Source: UBA5066 sp048500275
GTDB lineage: Bacteria > Acidobacteriota > Thermoanaerobaculia > UBA5066
Assembly (NCBI GenBank): GCA_048500275.1
Contig: JASNYI010000001.1
Span: forward strand, 2,108,001-2,172,000
Reading direction: 5' to 3'
Length of the DNA: 64,000 nt
The position numbers and the translations under genes are program-made. The notes under the pieces are model-generated. The model saw only the letters and a list, made by a program, of their open reading frames with translations. It had not been told where the DNA came from and did not search any database. Of this stretch, positions 8,253 to 16,800 are shown one piece after another; positions within the stretch are counted from its first letter, which is position 1, and each line of letters begins with the position of its first letter.

Positions 8253-9160
8253 AGCGCTTCATTCGTCCCCTCATGACGCTGACCCACCTTCTCTGCCTAA
8301 GCCTGCTCGCCGGAGTGCCGACTGCGCTTGCCGCGTCCGGAGGGGGCGGAAATCCCACGATCGAAGAGATGCGAGCAGCCATCAAGGCCAACGTCGGTAC
8401 CGGTTCCTGTGAAGCGGCGGGGTACACGTCGCCACCGAAGTCGTTCCGAGTCGGAGAGACCGGCCCGGCTCTCTCGGGAGCGCTGGTAATTACAGCGGAA
8501 AGGCCCGAGGGCTATGAGCCGAGGCTCGCAGGGTTTCTCAGAGTGAACGTCCCCGGCCAATGCACCGGCATCTACTACTGGGATGAGAACACGTCGACCT
8601 TCACCGATGTCGCGAACGGGCTCCGCTATCACCATGCGCCCTTGACGGTCGACCGCGAAACGGCGAACGAGAACCTGACCATCCAGGCCCTGAAGCTGGG
8701 GCTATCGCGGCTCGCCGTGAAGCGAAAGCAAGAAGAGCAGGTGAAGAAGCAGGCGACCCGCGCATACGCGCCGCCTGCCTCGGCGCCCGCGGCGGAAGCG
8801 CAAGCGGCGAGCCCGGCACTCCAGCCCGAGGCTCCGTCGCCCACCGCAGCACCCCTCGTGACGACCGTCTACCGCGAAGTACAGGTTCCTGAACCGAGTC
8901 GCCTCGCGGGGTTCGTGGAGTCAAGGCTCGGCTGGCTGCTCCTCGGAGTCCTTGTGATCGGAATCGTCGCGGGCTTCGCGACCCGAGGGAGCGGATCCCG
9001 CCAGATCGTCATCAGCCCGGAGGAGCACGCAAGAGCAGCGGCCGCCCTCGAGCAGCGGCTCCGCGCCGATGCAGTGCGAATCCAGCGTCTCTCATCAGCC
9101 GTCGACGAAGAAGAAGCACGGTTCATTCAGCGCGTCAGCGCGATCACCGGAAGGAGCTAA
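8249..9160 (+). CDS. Secreted/membrane-anchored protein of unknown function
   Basis: 303 residues, GTG start coupled to the preceding gene. A signal peptide (about 1-29, ending GVPTALAAS) exports residues 30-225, which include a small globular domain with two cysteines (GSCEAAGY, PGQCTGIYYW) and a proline/alanine-rich linker. A transmembrane helix follows at about 229-247 (LLLGVLVIGIVAGFA), then a charged cytoplasmic helix. One membrane segment with a periplasmic domain next to a conjugation-type ATPase suggests a channel or docking component. I do not recognise a family. Confidence 0.65.
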   Translation: MKRFIRPLMTLTHLLCLSLLAGVPTALAASGGGGNPTIEEMRAAIKANVGTGSCEAAGYTSPPKSFRVGETGPALSGALVITAERPEGYEPRLAGFLRVNVPGQCTGIYYWDENTSTFTDVANGLRYHHAPLTVDRETANENLTIQALKLGLSRLAVKRKQEEQVKKQATRAYAPPASAPAAEAQAASPALQPEAPSPTAAPLVTTVYREVQVPEPSRLAGFVESRLGWLLLGVLVIGIVAGFATRGSGSRQIVISPEEHARAAAALEQRLRADAVRIQRLSSAVDEEEARFIQRVSAITGRS

Positions 9161-9162
9161 TC

Positions 9163-10392
9163 ATGAACGTACCGAAGTACAGCCGCCCCCACTTCCAGAG
9201 TGTCCCGACTGGGCCACGGGCGACCGGCGCAGTCGATCGCATCGAATCGGAAGAGCCGGCCAGCCCGAAGGCCGGGCTCGTCCCGAGCTCGCCGTCGTCC
9301 TCGTCGATGCGGGTATTGCAGCCCGATGAGATCACCGGCCCGATCCACGATGGCTCCTCAAGCTCAGAGCTCATGAGCCAGAGCATGGGATCCCCACGAA
9401 ACGCCCGCCAGTTCGAGCGGACGTCGCGAGCAGTAGCCCAGGGCTGGTCCAACCTCGCCCGCGCGGCGCACTCTCGGGCTGACGCAAGAAACGCCGTGGC
9501 GCTCTCGATGCAGCGGGCGGCAGAGATCGGGGCGGCGGCGAGAAAGGCCTGTGATGACGCCGCCGTCCACCACGCCCGCGCGATGGACCAGATCCACGAT
9601 ATCCACGACGGCGCCCACATTCGCGAAGCCACACGCGAGGATCGCGTGGGAGTCGCTGTCGCGAAGGCGCGGCTCGAGCACGCGAAGGCGACACTCGAGG
9701 TCGAAGAACTCCGAGCACGCTCATCGGCGATCTGCGCCCAGCAGCACCTTGCCGCCGCGACAGCGGAAGCGCAGCGAACGGCCATCAACCTCGGACGGAA
9801 CCGCGAGGAACGGAACGCCCGCGAGGAGGCTCGCCTCGAGATACTGGCGACTGACGTCCGCGCGCGTGCCTTCCTCGAAGAGGCCGAGCTCGATTACGAC
9901 CAGGCGCGAACGAGGCGTCTCGACGTTCGAGCGAAGACGGAACGCGATCGGTACGACACCGCGTTCGCACGCAGCCGTCCTTCTCCCGCGACAACGGCCG
10001 GAGCCACGGAGGCGGACGCCGAGGCCGTCATCGAGAGTGTCGGTACAGCGGCGACGCAGAGCGAACTCCGGCGGTTCTTCTATCCGGCTCTGCACGGCGA
10101 CGACGCCTGCCACCCGATCGCCCCCGTCGTTCGGTTCGTCTATCGGGAGCAGCGCGGTCTTCAGGGTAAGCCCGAACTCGACGCGATTCGCGAGGCCGCG
10201 AAGACGGCACTGACATTCCTCGCGATGCCCCGGGAAGAGTGGAACTCGAACCTCTCCGACCGATACCGCGAACGTCTCGCGCGACTCGAGGGTGAGATCG
10301 CAGCGAAGGAAGCCCGCGAACTCCGCACCCTCATCGACCGCGAGCAGAGCGTCTTCAGCGGAACGGAGCCCTTCCCGGCTGCTCGGTTCTAA
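9163..10392 (+). CDS. Long coiled-coil cytoplasmic protein
   Basis: 409 residues with no signal peptide. Residues 1-85 look disordered. About 85-270 are almost continuous amphipathic helix rich in Ala, Arg and Glu (for example HAKATLEVEELRARSSA), typical of a coiled coil. The C-terminal 130 residues are a smaller helical domain. It starts 2 bases after the preceding stop and lies directly before the VirD4-like fusion, so it may be a structural or DNA-processing partner of that ATPase. No family recognised. Confidence 0.65.
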   Translation: MNVPKYSRPHFQSVPTGPRATGAVDRIESEEPASPKAGLVPSSPSSSSMRVLQPDEITGPIHDGSSSSELMSQSMGSPRNARQFERTSRAVAQGWSNLARAAHSRADARNAVALSMQRAAEIGAAARKACDDAAVHHARAMDQIHDIHDGAHIREATREDRVGVAVAKARLEHAKATLEVEELRARSSAICAQQHLAAATAEAQRTAINLGRNREERNAREEARLEILATDVRARAFLEEAELDYDQARTRRLDVRAKTERDRYDTAFARSRPSPATTAGATEADAEAVIESVGTAATQSELRRFFYPALHGDDACHPIAPVVRFVYREQRGLQGKPELDAIREAAKTALTFLAMPREEWNSNLSDRYRERLARLEGEIAAKEARELRTLIDREQSVFSGTEPFPAARF

Positions 10393-10418
10393 CAGCAACT
10401 CTCAGGAGGAGGTTTCCC

Positions 10419-13379
10419 ATGCCCGACGACAAGACCGCGCTCACGCCGCCTGTGCGAGCCTCACCGCTCGAACATACGTTTCCTCTCGGAACGGATCTTG
10501 ATACCGGCCAGAGGATGGACCTCTCCCTCAGCCACTTCCTGACGTCCTACTGGTGCGTCGGGGAGATCGGGATAGGGAAGAGCAACCACATCCTCGGGCC
10601 GCTTTACCAGGCACTGCGGGCCCCGCTTCCCACTGTCGTCTTCGACGGCGCGGGGACGCTCGCGACGAACGTCTTCAACGCAGTCGCATGTCTCGCGACG
10701 CGACGCATGGTCTACGCGGACCGGTTCCCGGAGTTCCGGGAACAAGCCGCCCGGTTCGTCCTCCGCCATCCGCTCCTCGTCTTCGGCGGCGAGGAACGAC
10801 AGATCTCGATCGACCTTCTCCGGAGGCAGATGCTGCCAGACGGACGACGCGAGACGCTCGAGCAGGTTGCGGCCCGCACCTACCAGGTCTTCAACCGGCT
10901 CTTCGCCGACGACGCGGACAAGCGCGTGCGCTTCCGTCGAGTGGCCATGAGCGTCATCACGATCCTCGCCGCCGCCGGCCGTCCGATTCGCGAGTACAAG
11001 GAGCTTCTCCTCGGACGCGAGGGATTCCTTCCGTTCTGCCTCACCGAGGCCGAGCGGATCGGCCTTCTCCCGGAGGAAGTCGGCTTCCATCGAGACCAAG
11101 TGCAGATCTTCCTGGCCCTCCAGCGCCTCCCGAAGCCGACCTACCGCCAGGAAACGGAAAGCACTGACAACGCCCTCAACTACTTTCACGTATCCCCCGG
11201 GGCCGACTACGTGAACGACCAGACTCTCGATCTCCCGCGCCTCCTTGGTTCGGGAGGGAAACTCCTCATCTCCCACGTCCTCTCGGATCTGACGCTCGCG
11301 ACTGTCCTCTTCCGCGCGTATGACTCCATCGTTCGGACGTGGGTACGGGCGCGGGAGCCGAATCGCCTGCCGACCGCGTACGGACTCCAGGTGATCGACG
11401 AACCGTTCTGGGTCGACAGCGGGGTGGCCCAGGACTGGGCCATCCAGCGAAACAAGCGCTGGTCGGTCGTCCTCCTGCACCAGCGCGCTGCTCAACTCGA
11501 GAGCGTTTCGCCTGGCCTCTCGGATCTCATGTACTCGTTCGCGAAGCTCCGCGGGCAGTTCCGGCCCGAGGGCGTGGACGCGCTGAAGACGGCGACGGAT
11601 CTCGCCTACCGACTTCGGAAGTTCCAGCCGGACGGCCTCCTCATCCCGTACGAGACGACGAGCCGCGGCGAGACAGCGGGGCTCGCGGAATCGCTCGGTC
11701 AGTCGTGGAGCGAGACGCGGTCACGCGCGGAAACCTTCGGGTCGACTCAGTCGAATTCCGAGAGCGCCGGACGAAGCTACAGCAGCGACGAACGCGGAGA
11801 ATTCGACCCCCTCGATCTGGAGACGCCCCGAGGCATCAGTCGCGGGGAGGGGAGCGGACGGAACTCCGGCTCGGCGAACTCGACTGGAAACACCGAGAGC
11901 ATCACGAGCGGGACAGCCGACTCGAAGGGACACCAGGAGCAATCGACGCGCTCGAAGCAGGCGAGCGAGACATGGTCGAAGCTGCTCCACTTCACCCCGG
12001 TATCCGAGCAGGCGATGGTCGAGGCGCAGGAGATTCTCCGCACCCCGGATCACGTGCTCTTCCTCTCCTATGGCGGGAAGACTCGCAGGGTCCTCCTCGA
12101 CAGGCAGCGGGAGTATCCATCGGAGCTCTTCGGCGTTCCTGTCGCAGAGCAAGCGCGCGCGTTTCAACAGGACGTGGCCCGGGCCAATCGACGCGGCCGC
12201 CTCCCGTTCGAACCTGGCGGAACGGCAGGGGTCGCGGCGGTCCCACTAGCCCCGAAGCCAGCGGAGCCGCAGGTAGTCCCAAGAGCTGAGGCGACAACGC
12301 CTATTGCCGCTCCGTCGCCATCATCTCCGCCTCCGTCCAGCACGAAGGATCGACTCCTCATGGTGGACGGAGCAGACGGGACGCGCCGGGCGCTCGGAGC
12401 CCGGGATCAGGCGATCCTCGAAGCCGCGGCCGACTGGCACTTCGTCGCCCTCGACAGCCTCCGCCTCGACCCCGAGCGCTTCGGCGGGTACAGCGGTCTC
12501 GTTGACCGCGTGCAGGCCCTCTACAAGGCCGGGCTCCTGGACCGGCTGCAGCCCCCGGCACCGCGCGGAACGGGATCGCAGCCAAACTATTACCTCCTCG
12601 GTCGGCGAGGCGCACAAGCGCTCGCCTCACTTACGACGAGGGACGAGCAGGCGCTCCTCCGCGTCGTCGAGAACGTGGCGAAGACGCGAACGGCCGTCGA
12701 GAGGATCGAACTCGGGCAGCTCCACCATCAGCTCGCGATCGCGAACCTGCTCGCCCTCGCGAGTTCCGGAGCGAGCGCGCTCCCCAAGGGCGAGATCGTC
12801 TTCTCGAGGTTCGACAAGGAAGTGAGCCTCGAGATCCCGACCGCCCCGATCGAGCAGCACCTGACGCCCGCACTGCGGTCGCGCCTTTTCCTCGCGGACG
12901 GTCAAGACCGCCTCACGCTTCGCCCCGATGCCCTGATCGTCGTTCGGTCAGAGGCGCACGGCGAGGTTCACGTGCAGCCGTTTCTTCTAGAAGTGGAGAC
13001 TGGACGAAAGGAAACCGTCTTCGAGGAACTGGCGCACGCAGCTGCGCTCCGAGCGTACGCCGCGCGAGCGACCAAGGCCGTCCCGACCTTCCTCGGGAGC
13101 AACGGGCTAACCGCGGTCCGCCCCTTCCGTCTCCTCTACGTCGCGGCGACGCCGAACCTCGAGGCTCGGCTCGCAACAGGAGTACGGCGAGCGGTGGACG
13201 CTCTCAACCCGCGGGACCGCGAGCTGGTCCTGCTCACCTCCCTGGATCTGGCGCATCCGCCCGTGCTACCGACGACACGAGCGGAGCGCGCCGAGGCGCT
13301 TCGTGCGAAAGCCGACCGGTTTTTCTCGGCCGTCTGGCGCACTGCTGAACGCGAGGAGCTCATCGGTCTCTCCTTGTAG
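10419..13379 (+). CDS. VirD4/HerA-like ATPase fused to replication-relaxation-like domain
   Basis: 986 residues. A P-loop (GEIGIGKS, 48-55), a following VVFDGAGTLATNV segment and a hydrophobic Walker-B-like strand LQVIDEPF (about 325-332) mark a VirD4/TraG or HerA-class DNA-pumping ATPase. About residues 425-520 are Ser/Gly/Glu-rich low complexity, a feature seen in some conjugation ATPases. From about 659 (ARDQAILEAAADWHFVALDS, then GLLDRLQP and NYYLLGRRGAQAL) the protein switches to a winged-helix domain resembling the replication-relaxation family (PF13814), which normally is a separate plasmid or ICE protein. An AGGAGG ribosome site precedes the ATG. Likely role: moving element DNA while contacting its origin region. 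Confidence 0.8.
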   Translation: MPDDKTALTPPVRASPLEHTFPLGTDLDTGQRMDLSLSHFLTSYWCVGEIGIGKSNHILGPLYQALRAPLPTVVFDGAGTLATNVFNAVACLATRRMVYADRFPEFREQAARFVLRHPLLVFGGEERQISIDLLRRQMLPDGRRETLEQVAARTYQVFNRLFADDADKRVRFRRVAMSVITILAAAGRPIREYKELLLGREGFLPFCLTEAERIGLLPEEVGFHRDQVQIFLALQRLPKPTYRQETESTDNALNYFHVSPGADYVNDQTLDLPRLLGSGGKLLISHVLSDLTLATVLFRAYDSIVRTWVRAREPNRLPTAYGLQVIDEPFWVDSGVAQDWAIQRNKRWSVVLLHQRAAQLESVSPGLSDLMYSFAKLRGQFRPEGVDALKTATDLAYRLRKFQPDGLLIPYETTSRGETAGLAESLGQSWSETRSRAETFGSTQSNSESAGRSYSSDERGEFDPLDLETPRGISRGEGSGRNSGSANSTGNTESITSGTADSKGHQEQSTRSKQASETWSKLLHFTPVSEQAMVEAQEILRTPDHVLFLSYGGKTRRVLLDRQREYPSELFGVPVAEQARAFQQDVARANRRGRLPFEPGGTAGVAAVPLAPKPAEPQVVPRAEATTPIAAPSPSSPPPSSTKDRLLMVDGADGTRRALGARDQAILEAAADWHFVALDSLRLDPERFGGYSGLVDRVQALYKAGLLDRLQPPAPRGTGSQPNYYLLGRRGAQALASLTTRDEQALLRVVENVAKTRTAVERIELGQLHHQLAIANLLALASSGASALPKGEIVFSRFDKEVSLEIPTAPIEQHLTPALRSRLFLADGQDRLTLRPDALIVVRSEAHGEVHVQPFLLEVETGRKETVFEELAHAAALRAYAARATKAVPTFLGSNGLTAVRPFRLLYVAATPNLEARLATGVRRAVDALNPRDRELVLLTSLDLAHPPVLPTTRAERAEALRAKADRFFSAVWRTAEREELIGLSL

Positions 13380-13416
13380 CTCTTTCTGGAATCGCTCAGT
13401 ACAAAGGGAGGCCCCC

Positions 13417-13716
13417 ATGGCGACTCCTCCGACCGAATCCGGCCCGGCGGCGCTCGACCTGCGAGAGTGCCCGGGCTGCGGCCTTCTCCACCCGAAGAAG
13501 CCCACACTCACGCCGAGCGAGGTCGCGTACCTCACGGCGTACGCCCTCTCCTCGATCTACACCTACCACTCCCGCGGTGGGATCCTTCCGAAGCCGGTCC
13601 GAAATGGCCGCGGAAACCCGCGCTGGTCGGCCTGCGCGATCGCGCGGTGGCTCCACGGCACACTCTCGCCGGACGAGCTTCAGCCCGTGCGGATGCGGGC
13701 GGCTATGGAGCAGTGA
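13417..13716 (+). CDS. AlpA/excisionase-like DNA-binding protein with zinc-knuckle-like N terminus
   Basis: 99 residues from the ATG at 13417, chosen because AGGGAGG lies 7 bases upstream; the upstream in-frame ATG at 13303 lies within the preceding gene. Residues 17-25 contain CPGCGLLH, a possible metal site. Residues 30-80 read as a winged-helix excisionase/AlpA domain: LTPSEVAYLTAY, then GGILPKPVRNGRGNPRW and IARWLHG. Such proteins regulate excision or act as small activators in integrative elements, although no integrase is visible in this window. Confidence 0.7.
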   Translation: MATPPTESGPAALDLRECPGCGLLHPKKPTLTPSEVAYLTAYALSSIYTYHSRGGILPKPVRNGRGNPRWSACAIARWLHGTLSPDELQPVRMRAAMEQ

Positions 13717-13726
13717 CTCGACGTCG

Positions 13727-13757
13727 GGGCCGCCCCGGGGAGTGCCCGGGGCGGCCC
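13727..13757. terminator. 13-bp GC hairpin between convergent genes
   Basis: GGGCCGCCCCGGG (13727-13739) and CCCGGGGCGGCCC (13745-13757) form a perfect stem with a five-base loop, followed by TTCAGC. It lies 10 bases after the stop at 13716 and before the end of the minus-strand STAND gene. A weak T tract makes it an imperfect intrinsic terminator, likely working in both directions. Confidence 0.6.
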
Positions 13758-13835
13758 TTCAGCCTCACGTTGCCCGAACGTCAACGCCGCCTCCTCCCGG
13801 TCGCCCTCCGACGCTTTGCGTTGAAGGCGGCCGCG

Positions 13836-16800
13836 CTATGTTCGGGGGGCAAGCGGCGTCAGGAAGTCGTCACGCATCCGATACGCGGACGACGAACCAC
13901 CATCGATCATCGCGTCTAGGAGGGTCAGGGTCCCGGTACGGAGAGGCTCATCTCTCCGTATAGGAATTGAGCCGCCGTAGATGAGGCGGGAAAGGACCGG
14001 CTCAAGGCGCTGGATCGCTTTGGCCGTAAGGCGCCCCTTCCCGCTGCCGTCAGCTAGCTTTTCCGACACGTCGGGCAGGGCGTCCAGGACGAGTACCGAT
14101 CCGACGGTCCGTAGGAATCCGGTGAATACCTCAATGAGCTCGGCCGAGGGCGCTAATCGCTTGAAGAGCGACCAGACTTCGCGTTCGTGACCCTGCAGCG
14201 GTGCCCACTCGCGGACCCCAGGGTTCCATGGGATGTCGAAGAAAAGAGATCGCAGGAGTTCATCTTTCTCGTGTCCGGGGCCGCCGGCGATCTCCTCGTA
14301 CGTCGTCGCGAACGATGTCCATAGAGTCGTGAAGGTCTCGCTGGGACCGCGACCATCCTGAGCAAAGATAAGAGACCGGACGAAGTCAGCTACTTCCCTG
14401 CCTGCCACCTTCATCGAAGCCCGTATCGGATCGGTGACCACGAGCGCGACATCAGGTGGTTGCTCGAGCGCGATCGACGCAAGCGACCGAGAGATGTCAT
14501 GTTCCGTGCCGCCTTCGAACCGGACCAGTCTGTCATCGTCGTCGCTGGGTATGCTCCGGGTGGAACGTGCCGCTTCCGTCCATGACGAGGCAAGGAGCTG
14601 AGCAAGCCGCTGGAGGTAGTGGCGGCCGAGAGCGTCGGTTGGCTGCCAACGGAACACCGCAAGCAGCTCCTTCACGAGTCCCAACCAGGGCCATCGCGTG
14701 TAGTTGAGCGTAGCGAGGATCTGCGGATCCTCCCAGTGCTCTCGGCGCTCGATGATCCCTCGGAGCGCCACCCTTGCCTGGTGTTTCCCAGCATCATCCT
14801 GCCAGGCCCACCCGCGCCCTTTCTCCTCTAAGAGGTGCGAGTACGCGACTCGCGCCTTCAGGCAGGAGAGGGCGAGGTCGCGATCAGAAACCAGTAGCTC
14901 GCGACCGATCCCAGCGAAGGTCGTCTCAACGTATCCTGCTTTCGCGTGAAGCACACAGCACGCAAGCGCGTGGAGGAGGCGGTCTTCGACCGGTGTCCCG
15001 CGCATCCTCGGCACGAGACCGGGGAGCACGCTCGCCGCAGCCATGCCTCCATCGAGTGCGTGCGAGCTCTCTCCGCCGAGAGAGAACTCATCGTCAGATG
15101 TGGCTTCGACCCCAGAACACACAGCACCGATGCACCAGTCGCGTTCGGCATCGCTCAGTTCAGCCAGGTGGTCCCGAACGCAGAGCGCCGCGATGTACGC
15201 TGGCGCCGAAGCGCTTGGATCGAAGCCCTCCTCTTCGTAGGCGCCTTCTTGGTGAAACCGTAGTGCCTCGACAAGCTTCCCCCGCCAAGCATTCGGATCG
15301 TGCCCCGCCGTGCTGCTCCCGTCGAATACCGCCTTGGCCCACACGAAGAGACCTAAACGCTGGGTCCGCGCTTCCAGGAGCGGACGGCTCGCGTCGAGCA
15401 TCCTCGCGACCTCCGGAGGGGGCGGGCTCGGTTGTATCAGGACTCTGCCGTCCTCGATGGGTCCAGCCGGGACGAATACTCGTAGGTCAATTCTGTGGAG
15501 GACGAGCTCCCATAGCCTGTCCTCGTCGGTGCGTGCTGCTTGGGGAGGTAACGCAGAGCGAAGTCTGTCAATAAGCGCCCACACCTCATCTCTAGCCTCG
15601 GTCAGCTGGAGCCGGGTCGCCGTTGTTTCGAGCATCTGTTGCCTGTGGACACGAGCGTTCGACGTTTTCCGCTCCGTCGCGTAGAGCGTGTCCTCTGGGG
15701 TGCGGCCAAACGCGACGTTTTCGAGGACTCGCCCCGCGCCCGTCTGATCCGTCGCCCAGCGATTTCGATCAAGGTCGAAGAACACCCGGTGCGCGAGAAA
15801 CGGGAGGATCGCCCGCCGCGTCTGCTGCGGCCACGCCTGCGCCACGCTTAGCACGACTGCGGTGATCGCAACGTTGTTCGACTTCGCGAGCAGGTCGAGG
15901 AGCGCCCCTTCGAGGGAGGGATCCTGGGCCTCGGCGCGTTCCAGAAGCCAGTTCTCGAGCGCCATCAAAGCACACTGGAGCGGGTACGGGCCGACTGTCG
16001 CGCTCCGGAACAGCCCCCAGAGTCGCTCGTTGATCCACTGCTCCGCGGTCTTCCCGTTCGGGAGGGGGAACGAGATTCGTCCGGGGCGCTCCAGCAAGCG
16101 AACGTCCGCGATCCCGTACGCGTCGCAAGCGTGATTCGTTATCCGGACGATCAAGTCGAGCGCGATTACGGGGTGATGGGCGAGCAGGTGGCGGAACGGA
16201 CCGTGGAGGCCGCTCGGAGGGAACCCGAGCTCCCGGCCATACGGAGGGATGGCGAATGCAGTCTCAACGGCGTGCATGTCGTCGCCGTGCCAGTCCTGTT
16301 CCTTCGCCGCGGCCTGCACGGCCGGGCTCATGCCGAACACGTGCTCGACGCAAGCGACCGCGAGCTGCGGGATGTCGCGCGCTGCCGAGGCGCCGCTCGC
16401 GATTCCGAGCACCATCTTCACAACGATCGAATCTGTGCGGTCAGCGTCCGGCGCGACCGCTGCGTCCACGAGCGCCTGGAGATCGCCGCTGACGACCAGC
16501 GGAACGCTCAGGGCCACCCTCAGGGCGCGCTCTTTCGTCCGCTCACGATTCGAGTAGGAGAGCGCCGCCGCGCGTTCAACGAGCCGGAGTGCCGTCCTCC
16601 CGGCGGCGTCGGAACCGCTCGGGTACGGTGACCGGGGAGTCACCTGCAGCGCCCAGTCTTCGAGGAAGTTTAGGTACAGGGGAATCGCCGGCGTCGGCAG
16701 GTTCTCGCTCGGGATCTTGTCGAGCCAGGCGAGGAGCCCCTCCCACGCCGCTCCCTCGGGGAGGAGTATCTGCGTCCCGACGAAGTGCGGCTCGCGTGCC

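Noticed and set aside
13303..13416. Upstream in-frame start of the AlpA-like gene
   Set aside because: It lies inside the end of the preceding gene and lacks a ribosome site, while 13417 has AGGGAGG.
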